7,902 bases of DNA from an uncultured Actinomycetes bacterium (GCA_903827345.1 CAIKID010000304.1:1-7902), one strand, 5' to 3'. Shown: positions 1 to 7,734, numbered from the stretch's first letter. Notes: a model not told the origin generated them from the sequence alone. Made by a program: numbers and translations.

Positions 1-65
1 TAACGCTGGTTTTGCCTGATTCCTATGATGTAAACCTGTGATTTATTAGCCAGTAAGATTAGGCA
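1..65. other. 5' flank of the ABC-F gene, no gene visible
   Basis: This short stretch may hold the promoter and leader of the ABC-F gene. A TATGAT hexamer at 24-29 could serve as a -10 element, but no good -35 box lies at the right distance inside the window. No strong Shine-Dalgarno sequence precedes the GTG start: the AGG at 61-63 is too close to it. A TAA at 1-3 could be the stop of an upstream gene, which cannot be verified here. Confidence 0.3.
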
Positions 66-1664
66 GTGATTGCGACCCAGAGTGTTGAACTACGTGCTGG
101 GGCCCGCCTCCTCGTAAAAGATGTAACTGTGCGAATTAACCACGGAGATCGCATTGGATTTGTTGGGAGAAATGGCGCCGGAAAAAGCACTCTCGCAAAA
201 GTACTGGCAGGTGAGGGGTTACCCGCTGGTGGCCAAGTAATTCGCACCGGAACAATTGGTTATTTGCCGCAGGATCCGCGGACGGGCGATCAAGAAGAGA
301 GCGTTATTAATCGCATCCTCTCTGCTCGCGGACTGGATCTGATCGTGACCCGGATGCGTAAAGCCGAAGAGGCGATGGCCACAGCTTCTATGGAAGAACT
401 TGAACTGGCTATGGAGCGATATAGCCGTGTCGATCAAGAGTTCAGCGTTGCCGGCGGATATGGCGCATCATCTGAGGCGGAATCCATTGCAATGAACTTA
501 GGGTTACCTGAGCGAATCTTTAATGACTCACTTGACGGGCTATCGGGTGGACAACGTCGCCGTGTGGAATTGGCTCGCCTGCTCTTTGGTGGATCTGAAA
601 CTCTTATCCTCGATGAGCCCACCAACCACTTGGATGCCGAATCAATTAACTGGCTCCGCGAATACCTCGGCAAATACTCCGGTGGCCTCGTCATCATCTC
701 GCACGATGTGAATCTGATCGAAACCGTCGTTAATAAGGTCTTTTATATCGATGGAAATCGCAATGTCATCGATGTGTACAACATGGGCTGGAAGAAGTAC
801 CTCCAGCAACGTGAAGATGATGAGCATCGCCGCAAGAAAGAGCGCGCCAACGCCGAGAAGAAGGCGGCAATATTGGCTAAGCAGGGCGAGAAGATGCGCG
901 CGAAGGCTTCTAAGGCAGTCGCTGCTCAAGGCATGTTACGTCGCGCCGATGCCCTCTTGGCTGGCCTGGAAGATGTTCGCAAATCTGACAAGGTCGCTAA
1001 GTTGCGCTTCCCTACCCCAGCTCCCTGTGGCAAGACGCCGCTCATGGCACATGGGCTTTCCAAGTCATATGGCTCACTAGAAATCTTTACCGACGTCGAT
1101 CTCGCAATTGATAAGGGATCACGCGTGGTAATTCTCGGTCTCAACGGTGCAGGCAAGACCACCCTGCTTAAAATGCTTGCTGGAGTTACGGAATCGGACA
1201 CTGGCGCGATCGAGCCTGGCCACGGATTGAAGATCGGCTATTACGCACAAGAGCACGAAATGCTTGACTTCGAGCGTTCGGTCCTTGAAAACATGATCTC
1301 TTCTGGTGAAGGCGTGGGCGAACCCCAAGCCCGCCAAGTTCTTGGATCTTTCTTGTTCAGTGGCGACGATGTACAAAAACCAGTGAAGGTATTGAGTGGT
1401 GGTGAACGAACGAGACTTGCTCTGGCGACCCTCGTCGTAGGTGCCGCAAACTTACTGCTGCTCGATGAGCCCACAAATAACTTGGACCCAGCCTCGCGCG
1501 ATGAGATTTTGGCTGCGCTCTCTGAATATCAAGGCGCTGTTGTTATGGTGACGCACGATATTGGAGCTGTTGTTGCGTTAAAGCCCGAACGCGTTTTGCT
1601 ATTACCCGATGGAGATGAAGACCTCTGGAACGATGAGTACTTCGATCTCATCTCCCTCGAATAA
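66..1664 (+). CDS. ABC-F family ATP-binding cassette protein (ribosome-associated type)
   Basis: Soluble tandem-cassette ATPase of 532 residues with two nucleotide-binding domains and no membrane segment, the ABC-F layout. Members of this family generally act on the ribosome as translation factors or antibiotic-protection proteins rather than as transporters. Cassette 1 has Walker A GRNGAGKST at 34-42, signature LSGGQ at 159-163, Walker B with catalytic E184 (LDEPTNHLD) and switch H213. Cassette 2 has GLNGAGKTT at 358-366, LSGGE at 443-447, E468 in LDEPTNNLD and H497. Between them (about 240-310) lies a Lys/Arg/Glu-rich helical linker beginning near W242, matching the P-site-tRNA interaction region of ABC-F proteins. 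The GTG start at 66 gives the compact N-terminus MIATQSVELRAGARLL, similar to the start of actinobacterial homologues such as Rv1473, which supports it despite the weak ribosome-binding site. All ATPase residues are present, so it should be active. Whether it is a housekeeping factor or a resistance protein cannot be told; no resistance gene neighbours it. It converges with the aminotransferase gene 23 bp away. Confidence 0.93.
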   Translation: MIATQSVELRAGARLLVKDVTVRINHGDRIGFVGRNGAGKSTLAKVLAGEGLPAGGQVIRTGTIGYLPQDPRTGDQEESVINRILSARGLDLIVTRMRKAEEAMATASMEELELAMERYSRVDQEFSVAGGYGASSEAESIAMNLGLPERIFNDSLDGLSGGQRRRVELARLLFGGSETLILDEPTNHLDAESINWLREYLGKYSGGLVIISHDVNLIETVVNKVFYIDGNRNVIDVYNMGWKKYLQQREDDEHRRKKERANAEKKAAILAKQGEKMRAKASKAVAAQGMLRRADALLAGLEDVRKSDKVAKLRFPTPAPCGKTPLMAHGLSKSYGSLEIFTDVDLAIDKGSRVVILGLNGAGKTTLLKMLAGVTESDTGAIEPGHGLKIGYYAQEHEMLDFERSVLENMISSGEGVGEPQARQVLGSFLFSGDDVQKPVKVLSGGERTRLALATLVVGAANLLLLDEPTNNLDPASRDEILAALSEYQGAVVMVTHDIGAVVALKPERVLLLPDGDEDLWNDEYFDLISLE

Positions 1665-1687
1665 TTGCGAGAATAATTACTAGCTTT

Positions 1688-3079
1688 TTAACCGCGTAAC
1701 GCGACGGCAATCTGGCGGAAATCTTCTACCAAGATATCGATCTCGTTCTGCTCATGTGCCAAGCTAATCAACCACTGCTCATCAAGTCCCGGAGGCGTGA
1801 TGATTCCACGGTTGAGCGACCAGAGCCACGACAATTCCGCAACTTTGAAATCTGTTGCCTTGTAATCGCGATAGTTGCGAACTGGGTCAATTGACCAGGT
1901 GATGCAACCCTTGATACCAAATCCAACGGTGTGAGCAGGAAGCTCGTACTCGTTGATGATATCTGTGATGCGATCGAGTGCCTGGTAGTTCAAAGCTTCT
2001 GCTTTGCCCAAACTGGCATCGGTGCAGACTTTATCCATAGCACGTACGCCCGCCATAGCAAGAGGGTTAGCGTTGAATGTACCGAAATGATGGAAGCGAC
2101 CATCTGCAACAGCGGCCATGATCTCTTTCTTTCCACCAAAGGCGGCGAGTGGCAAACCGCCACCGATCGACTTAGCGAGACAGATTAGGTCTGGCTTAAC
2201 TCCGATACGTGCAGCAGCGCCCTTAGGTCCCGCTGTAAGTCCAGTTTTTACTTCATCAAAGATCAAAATGACGCCGTATTGATCGCAGAGCGAACGAACC
2301 GCAGCGAGGTATCCCTCATCTGGCAGGACGATTGCTAAGTTCTCCAGAACTGGCTCCATGATCAAGCAAGCGATTGTCTTGGCATGAGCCATGAAAATCT
2401 TCTCTAGCGAAACCAAATTGTTAAATGGAACAACGTAAATCTCACCAGCATTGGTGCCGGCCGGAATTACTGGAGTTGGAGCATCAGCTGGTCCAGCCAA
2501 TTTCAAATCTGGCTTTGCAGAAACTGTTAGCGGGTCATAGCTACCGTGGTAGCCGCCTTCAATCTTTACGACTCCATCTTTGCCTGAGTACGCCTTTGCC
2601 AAACGGACCGCATACATTGTGGCTTCGGTTCCAGAGTTGGTGAAACGGATTTGATCGACATCAAAGCGCTTACAAATGCGCTCTGCAGCGTCTCGAGAGA
2701 TCGGCGATGGTGTTACAAAGAGGGTTCCAGTTTGTAGGGCCTTCTTTGCTTCAGCAACAACCTCAGGGTTGAGGTGGCCTGCGAGCATCGCGCCAAATCC
2801 CATAGAGAGATCGAGGAGCTTGCGACCATCGACATCGGTCATCCAAGCGCCTTGCGCGCTGACGATCGATAATGGATAAGGATCCCAATGTTGGAAGCTA
2901 GATGGAACGCCTAATGGCATGGAGCCCAGTGCGAGATCAAATTCAATCCGCGAGGCGAAGGTGGACTTTGTGAAGCGCTCCCATTCAGTTGCGAGCAGTG
3001 AATCAACTCGGCTGTGATTGATGGGGCGAGGATTATTACTAAGTTTCCTAAAGGTTTGTGGCTCTAGTGTCGAAGTCAT
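1688..3079 (-). CDS. Class III PLP-dependent aminotransferase, glutamate-1-semialdehyde aminomutase-like
   Basis: Cytosolic fold-type I PLP enzyme of 463 residues, normal for class III aminotransferases. Visible landmarks are the N-terminal GVPSSFQ...DVDG segment (about 57-85) and GHLNPEVV (101-108), NSGTEA for the cofactor phosphate (148-153), YHGS (177-180) whose Tyr usually stacks on PLP, EPV (242-244), FDEVKTG with D275 contacting the pyridine nitrogen, LAKSIGGGLP with Schiff-base K303, GTFNANP (333-339), and SLAHEQNEID near the C-terminus. The D-to-K spacing of 28 and the IGGGLP-xAxGG context match the HemL branch. It departs from typical HemL, which usually reads DEVMTG and LGK, and no haem gene is nearby, so I call it a HemL-like aminotransferase of unknown substrate rather than hemL. 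The ATG at 3079 has no clear Shine-Dalgarno sequence, so the exact start is less certain; the first 40 or so residues look like a variable extension. It is divergent from the MFS exporter, sharing a 262-bp control region. Confidence 0.88.
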   Translation of the reverse strand: MTSTLEPQTFRKLSNNPRPINHSRVDSLLATEWERFTKSTFASRIEFDLALGSMPLGVPSSFQHWDPYPLSIVSAQGAWMTDVDGRKLLDLSMGFGAMLAGHLNPEVVAEAKKALQTGTLFVTPSPISRDAAERICKRFDVDQIRFTNSGTEATMYAVRLAKAYSGKDGVVKIEGGYHGSYDPLTVSAKPDLKLAGPADAPTPVIPAGTNAGEIYVVPFNNLVSLEKIFMAHAKTIACLIMEPVLENLAIVLPDEGYLAAVRSLCDQYGVILIFDEVKTGLTAGPKGAAARIGVKPDLICLAKSIGGGLPLAAFGGKKEIMAAVADGRFHHFGTFNANPLAMAGVRAMDKVCTDASLGKAEALNYQALDRITDIINEYELPAHTVGFGIKGCITWSIDPVRNYRDYKATDFKVAELSWLWSLNRGIITPPGLDEQWLISLAHEQNEIDILVEDFRQIAVALRG

Positions 3080-3105
3080 TTACGAACGTTGTGTGCATCG
3101 AGGAC

Positions 3106-3123
3106 TCTTGGCTGGTGCCAAGA
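3106..3123. promoter_or_regulatory. Perfect 7-bp dyad (TCTTGGC-N4-GCCAAGA), operator or leader hairpin
   Basis: The arms TCTTGGC (3106-3112) and GCCAAGA (3117-3123) are exact reverse complements around a TGGT centre. The dyad ends 27 bp before the aminotransferase ATG. It could be an operator for a repressor, or, if the aminotransferase promoter is in the AT-rich core upstream, a hairpin in that gene's 5' leader. No T-run follows it on either strand, so it is not an intrinsic terminator. Its symmetry is seen directly; its role is inference. Confidence 0.4.
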
Positions 3124-3135
3124 CACGATGACAGT

Positions 3136-3159
3136 CTCCCTTGTAGTTTTCGCTCCCTT
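3136..3159. repeat. Direct repeat of CTCCCTT, 17-bp period
   Basis: CTCCCTT occurs at 3136-3142 and again at 3153-3159 (AAGGGAG in the direction of the aminotransferase). The two copies are 17 bp apart start to start, with different sequence between. Short repeats like this near a promoter can be regulator half-sites or paired elements of a structured leader RNA. It is too short to exclude chance. Confidence 0.3.
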
Positions 3160-3174
3160 TGGTTACCAGAGATT

Positions 3175-3191
3175 TTATACAGTTCGTATAA
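3175..3191. promoter_or_regulatory. Operator-like dyad TTATAC-N5-GTATAA over the presumed promoter core
   Basis: TTATAC (3175-3180) and GTATAA (3186-3191) form an exact 6-bp inverted repeat with a 5-bp centre, giving a 17-bp site of the size bound by homodimeric repressors such as TetR or MarR types. It overlaps the -10-like hexamers on both strands, so a bound protein could shut both divergent genes at once. No regulator gene lies next to it, so the cognate factor would be encoded elsewhere. AT-rich dyads arise by chance fairly easily. Confidence 0.4.
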
Positions 3192-3198
3192 GTGATCT

Positions 3199-3228
3199 AT
3201 GACTCAAAAAGCGCTAATGGCAAGGTAG
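3199..3228 (+). other. Possible 9-codon upstream reading frame in the MFS leader
   Basis: An ATG at 3199 opens the frame MTQKALMAR and closes with TAG at 3226-3228, about 110 bp before the MFS start. No Shine-Dalgarno sequence precedes it. Just after it begins a potential 5-bp stem, ATGGC at 3217-3221 with GCCAT at 3235-3239, and further on CTGAAA (3240-3245) can pair with TTTCAG (3263-3268). A leader-peptide arrangement is conceivable for an exporter, but a 9-codon frame is expected often by chance. Confidence 0.12.
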
Positions 3229-3329
3229 CAGAAAGCCATCTGAAATTCACCTCTGCCAGCCTTTTCAGGGCGCGCCTTAGACTTTTTTGCAATAAAGTTC
3301 AACTTCTCGCGGACAAAAGTCACAATTTC

Positions 3330-3335
3330 GGAAGG
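3330..3335 (+). promoter_or_regulatory. Ribosome-binding site fixing the MFS start at 3342
   Basis: GGAAGG at 3330-3335 is a strong Shine-Dalgarno match, 6 nt ahead of ATG 3342. It identifies this ATG, rather than the in-frame GTG at 3192, as the true start. The 50 extra residues that the longer frame would add are basic and low in recognisable features, and precede the normal short cytoplasmic N-terminus of DHA2 transporters. Confidence 0.8.
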
Positions 3336-3341
3336 TTTACC

Positions 3342-4841
3342 ATGTCTCAATCAGATAAAACGCAAAGTAATAAAAAGCATCATTGGCAGCCAGGTGATGA
3401 AGGTTTAGACCCTAATCGGTGGATGGCACTTGTTGTTATCGCAATTGCATCTTTGATGATCGTTCTCGATGCGTCCATCATTAATTTAGCTCTTCCCAAA
3501 GCGCAAGTGGCTTTGCATATTTCAAATGTGAATCGTCAGTGGGTCGTTACCGCTTACTCACTTGCATTCGGATCTCTACTTCTTCTCGGCGGTCGTATTG
3601 CCGATTATGTTGGTCGCAAACGCGTATTCATGATTGGACTCCTTGGATTTGCCGGAGCATCTGCACTTGGTGGTTTCTCTACAAATCAAGGAATGCTCTT
3701 TGCATCGCGCGGATTGCAGGGAGCTTTCGCCGCTCTCCTGGCTCCAGCCGCACTCTCATTAATCAACGTAACTTTCACAGTTCCTAAAGAACGTGCGCGT
3801 GCATTTGGCGTGTATGGCGCAATCTCTGGAGGAGGAGCTGCAATCGGTTTGATTGCTGGTGGCGCACTCACCGAATTCGCAAATTGGCGTTGGTGTCTCT
3901 TTGTAAATGTTCCAATCGCAATCATCGCGGTCTTCCTCGCCATTCCAAATTTACATGAATCAAAGTCACCCGGAGATAACAAATATGACGTTCCAGGTGC
4001 TGTCACGGTCACCCTCGGGCTCGTAAGCCTGGTGTACGGATTTAGCCAAGCGGCCGACCACGGTTGGGGTGACATTCGTACCTATCCATACTTCCTCTTT
4101 GCAGTAGTTCTTATCGCAGCGTTCATCGGAATCGAAAAGATGGTGAAGAATCCCTTGCTTCCCCTGCGTGTGCTCAGTGAGCGAAATCGCGGAGGTTCAT
4201 ACCTGGCTTCATTGTTGACCGGAACCGGCCTCTTCGCGATGTTCCTGTTCCTGTCCATCTATATGCAAAACTTCCTGCACTATTCCCCTCTCCGCTCTGG
4301 CTTCGCCTTCTTGCCATTTAGCGGTGGAATTATTATCGGAGCTGGAATTGCATCACAGTTGCTTCCAAAGGTCGGACCACGGCCCCTCATGGTCGGCGGC
4401 TTGATCGTAGGAGCAGGAGGACTCTGGCTTCTGTCGGGTATCACTCCAACTTCTGAGTACGTAAAAGCAATTTTGCCTGCAATGGTCATCATGTCACTGG
4501 GAATGGCCTTCGTATTTATACCTAGTGCGAGTACTGGATTGCACAATGCTGGAGAACATGACGCTGGCGTTGCCAGTGCCGTGCTAAACACCAGCCAGCA
4601 AATCGGTGGGTCTCTTGGAGCTGCACTTCTCAATACCGTGGCGATCTCCTCGGCATCTGCGTACATCAAGGGGCATGCCGCGCTGGGCGATAAGGCCACG
4701 ATCTATGGCCAGGTCCATGGCTTCAGCACCACCTTCAAGATTGGCGCCGGCTTCTTGTTGCTCGCCGCACTCGTCTCCGCACTCCTGATCAATGTAGGCA
4801 AGGACTCTCTCGTAGAGCACGAGGGTGACGCGGCTCTTTAA
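3342..4841 (+). CDS. MFS transporter, DHA2 (14-TMS) drug:H+ antiporter family
   Basis: Inner-membrane transporter of 499 residues from ATG 3342, the usual size of DHA2 (EmrB/QacA-like) proton-driven exporters. A hydrophilic N-terminus (1-27) precedes the first helix, which carries the family motif LDASIINLALP (42-52, with D43). Motif A is GGRIADYVGRKR (83-94) in the loop after helix 2. RGLQG (123-127) is the motif B region with its conserved Arg. The glycine-rich stretch 159-174, followed by NWRWCLFVNVP (181-191), is the motif C antiporter region and the typical DHA2 loop. Around 14 hydrophobic segments can be traced to residue 484, and a short acidic tail ends the protein. A strong ribosome-binding site supports the start. 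It is divergent from the aminotransferase, suggesting shared control, and transcribed in the same direction as the NiCoT gene but separated from it by a terminator-like hairpin and a palindrome. Substrate is unknown: drugs, amino-acid-like metabolites or siderophores are all possible for this family. Confidence 0.92.
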   Translation: MSQSDKTQSNKKHHWQPGDEGLDPNRWMALVVIAIASLMIVLDASIINLALPKAQVALHISNVNRQWVVTAYSLAFGSLLLLGGRIADYVGRKRVFMIGLLGFAGASALGGFSTNQGMLFASRGLQGAFAALLAPAALSLINVTFTVPKERARAFGVYGAISGGGAAIGLIAGGALTEFANWRWCLFVNVPIAIIAVFLAIPNLHESKSPGDNKYDVPGAVTVTLGLVSLVYGFSQAADHGWGDIRTYPYFLFAVVLIAAFIGIEKMVKNPLLPLRVLSERNRGGSYLASLLTGTGLFAMFLFLSIYMQNFLHYSPLRSGFAFLPFSGGIIIGAGIASQLLPKVGPRPLMVGGLIVGAGGLWLLSGITPTSEYVKAILPAMVIMSLGMAFVFIPSASTGLHNAGEHDAGVASAVLNTSQQIGGSLGAALLNTVAISSASAYIKGHAALGDKATIYGQVHGFSTTFKIGAGFLLLAALVSALLINVGKDSLVEHEGDAAL

Positions 4842-4865
4842 CCAGACTGCACGAAGAGCCTTATT
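4832..4865 (+). terminator. Weak terminator-like hairpin after the MFS gene
   Basis: GGCTCTT (4832-4838) pairs exactly with AAGAGCC (4854-4860) across a 15-nt loop, followed by TTATT. The left arm includes the last sense codons of the MFS gene and the first base of its stop. The long loop and short U-rich tail make it a poor intrinsic terminator, but it is the only candidate between the MFS and permease genes. Confidence 0.35.
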
Positions 4866-4875
4866 GCGATAAATT

Positions 4876-4902
4876 ACTACTTGCGAATCATTCGCAAGTA
4901 GT
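4876..4902. promoter_or_regulatory. 27-bp perfect palindrome, Fur-superfamily (Nur/Zur-like) operator candidate
   Basis: The arm ACTACTTGCGAAT (4876-4888) is mirrored exactly by ATTCGCAAGTAGT (4890-4902) around a single C at 4889. The inner TGCGAAT-C-ATTCGCA has the 7-1-7 form with AAT-N-ATT centre that is typical of Fur, Zur and PerR boxes. Read as TTGCGA-N5-TCGCAA (4881-4897) it also fits the Streptomyces nickel regulator (Nur) box TTGCAA-N5-TTGCAA at 10 of 12 defined positions. It sits 17 bp before the start of a nickel/cobalt permease gene, where repression by a metal-loaded Fur-family protein is expected. TAAATT at 4870-4875 just upstream may be a -10 element. No T-run follows, so a terminator is unlikely. 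In RNA the dyad would also form a stable hairpin close to the ribosome-binding site. Confidence 0.72.
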
Positions 4903-4919
4903 GAGGTCGAAAGGGCAGA

Positions 4920-6106
<1,187 letters not shown>

Positions 6107-6110
<4 letters not shown>

Positions 6111-7195
6111 CGCTCGATCGTTCCCGCAATAAACTCTTCAGTGCGCTGCTGCGCGACATCATCGGTGTATTGAACTGGTGGGGACTTCATAAAGTAGCTG
6201 GCAGGTGAGAGCAATGGCCCACCGATCTTGCGATCGAGAGCGATCTTTGCGCAGCGAAGGGCATCAATGATGACACCAGCAGAGTTTGGTGAATCCCATA
6301 CTTCGAGCTTGTATTCGAGGTTTAGCGGAACATCGCCGAAGGCGCGGCCCTCAAGGCGAACATAGGCCCACTTGCGATCATCAAGCCAAGGGATGTAATC
6401 CGATGGTCCAATGTGCACGTTCTTGGCACCCAAGTCATGATCCAACTGCGAGGTCACAGATTGGGTCTTGGAAATCTTCTTTGATTCGAGGCGATCGCGC
6501 TCCAACATGTTCTTGAAGTCCATGTTTCCACCGACGTTGAGTTGGTAAGTGCGATCAAGGTGCACTCCACGATCTTGGAATAGTCGAGCCATGATGCGGT
6601 GTGTGATGGTTGCACCGACCTGTGACTTGATGTCATCTCCGATGATTGGGAGGTTTGCCTTGGTGAACTTGTCAGCCCAGACCGGGTCTGATGCAATAAA
6701 TACAGGAAGTGCGTTAACAAACGCTACGCCGGCATCGAGCGCACACTGTGCGTAATGCTTGGCAGCCAACTCGGAACCTACAGGGAGGTAGCAGATTAAG
6801 ACATCGACCTTGCGCTCTTTGAGAACTGCAACGACATCTACAGGCTCGGCTGTTGATTCAACGATTGTCTCGCGGTAGTAACGACCAAGGCCATCGAGGG
6901 TAGGTCCACGTTGCACGATGAGGCCTGTTGTGGCTACATCAGAAAATTTGATGGTGTTGTTCTCGGAAGCCCATATTGCATCGGCGAGATCGAGGCCAAC
7001 CTTCTTGGCGTCAACATCGAATGCTGCAACGAAATTTACGTCGCGAACATGGTAACCACCAAGGACTGCATGCATTAGTCCAGGGATTTCGACATCAGCT
7101 GCCGCATCCTTGTAGTAAGTCACGCCTTGGATGAGCGAGTTGGCACAGTTTCCTACGCCGATAATCGCTACGCGGATCTCTTTGCTTTGGGTCAC
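6107..7195 (-). CDS. ino1: myo-Inositol-3-phosphate synthase (actinobacterial type)
   Basis: Cytosolic NAD+-dependent enzyme that converts D-glucose 6-phosphate to 1D-myo-inositol 3-phosphate, the first step towards phosphatidylinositol and, in many actinobacteria, mycothiol. The 362-residue protein is close to the mycobacterial enzyme (about 367). It has the dinucleotide-binding GVGNCANSL (13-21), PGLMH and YHVRDVNFVAAFDVD (about 48-62), SENNTIK (77-83), QRGPTLDG (95-102), YLPVGSE (136-142), GDDIKSQVGATITHR (186-200), LNVGGNMDF (219-227), the lysine-rich ESKKISKTQ (237-245) of the active site, DDRKWAYVRLEGRAFGDVPL (272-291) and WDSPNSAGV (300-308). I place the start at GTG 7195 rather than at an ATG 13 codons upstream because AGGAAG lies 5 nt before it and the upstream residues lie inside padR. 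GTGA at 7195-7192 overlaps the padR stop, giving translational coupling. It converges with the permease gene, overlapping its stop by 4 bp. Confidence 0.96.
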
Positions 7196-7734
7196 GAGGA
7201 CTTCCTTTCGGTGTTGATCATTTCTTGTAGCCAAGCGATTTCGCGCTCAGCAGATTCCAATGAGTGACGACGCCACTCAACTAAATAACGATCGATTCCT
7301 TCAGGAGACTTCTCAAGTTCGACGCGAAGGATCTTTGCCTTCTCATCAAGCTTGTGATGACGCCCTTCTAGGATTTGCAGACGATTGCGTTGTGGAGTTG
7401 GGCCAAAGAATGCGAACCGAACTTCAAAACTTTCATCTTCCCAACTATCTGGCTCGCTGCTCGATGAGATCGCCTCAAAGCGCCTTAGACCAGCGTCGGT
7501 TATTGCATAAACGATTCGCGAGCGCCGACTGCCGCCCACCTCAGCTGAAACACTCTCTTGGATAACCCCGGCTTCTAGCATGCGATGCAACTGGGGGTAA
7601 AGGACAGAGAAGGAGAGGGCGCGGAATGGGCCATAAATAGCCGTCATCCGCTTGCGGAGCTCATACCCGTGGAGTGGACCTTGGCTGAGGACGCCAAGGA
7701 GGGCGAACTCAAGGGATTCACTTCGCGAGCGCAT
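7192..7734 (-). CDS. PadR family transcriptional regulator, cotranscribed with ino1
   Basis: DNA-binding repressor-type protein of 180 residues. The N-terminal winged helix-turn-helix covers about 7-88: EFALLGVLSQGPLHGYELRKRM (9-30) is the characteristic PadR opening in two helices, SVLYPQLHRMLEAGVI (43-58) contains the recognition helix, and a basic SRRSRIVYAITDAG (69-82) forms the wing. The C-terminal half (about 112-178) is helical and charged, the dimerisation region of longer PadR members. The ATG at 7734 is supported by GGAG (minus strand, 7745-7742) 7 nt upstream. The stop TGA lies within the GTGA that starts ino1. An equivalent PadR-like gene sits directly upstream of ino1 in mycobacteria (Rv0047c-Rv0046c). 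Two palindromes just upstream of padR are good candidates for its own operators. The inducing ligand is unknown; an inositol-related signal is a guess from context. Confidence 0.93.
   Translation of the reverse strand: MRSRSESLEFALLGVLSQGPLHGYELRKRMTAIYGPFRALSFSVLYPQLHRMLEAGVIQESVSAEVGGSRRSRIVYAITDAGLRRFEAISSSSEPDSWEDESFEVRFAFFGPTPQRNRLQILEGRHHKLDEKAKILRVELEKSPEGIDRYLVEWRRHSLESAEREIAWLQEMINTERKSS

Larger units (their letters stand above)
3080..3341. promoter_or_regulatory. Divergent control region between aminotransferase and MFS genes
   Basis: This 262-bp gap must contain the promoters of both divergent genes. It has an AT-rich core around 3173-3191 that offers TATAAA on the minus strand (3179 down to 3174) and GTATAA on the plus strand (3186-3191) as -10-like hexamers, though I see no convincing -35 partner for either. 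If transcription starts near this core, the aminotransferase mRNA would have a leader of roughly 85-90 nt and the MFS mRNA one of about 140-150 nt. Dyads, a repeated heptamer and a tiny reading frame inside it are listed separately. The extended open frame from GTG 3192 through this region is not credible coding sequence. Confidence 0.6.

Noticed and set aside
1656..1671. Hairpin CTCG/CGAG between the convergent ABC-F and aminotransferase genes, with T5 at 1685-1689
   Set aside because: The stem is only 4 bp, includes the stop codon region and is separated from the T-run, so it does not support a terminator call.
3269..3276. GGCGCGCC palindrome near a T6 run, considered as a terminator in the MFS leader
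   Set aside because: An 8-bp palindrome without a loop cannot form a useful hairpin, and the T-run is several bases away; it is more likely a chance GC-rich word.
3192..3341. 50-residue N-terminal extension of the MFS transporter from GTG 3192
   Set aside because: The GGAAGG ribosome-binding site 6 nt before ATG 3342 and the normal DHA2 N-terminus from that point outweigh it; the extra stretch lies over promoter-like sequence and has no family features.
3686..4075. 129-codon minus-strand open frame inside the MFS gene
   Set aside because: It lies wholly antisense to a well-supported membrane protein, has no homology I recognise and has the composition expected of a reverse-frame shadow.
4280..4699. 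139-codon minus-strand open frame inside the MFS gene
   Set aside because: Also an antisense shadow; Pro/Ala/Ser-rich translation is typical of the complement of hydrophobic coding sequence.
7196..7234. Ino1 starting 13 codons earlier at 7234
   Set aside because: It would overlap padR by over 40 bp and adds non-conserved residues; the GTG at 7195 has a well-placed AGGAAG and matches the mycobacterial N-terminus.
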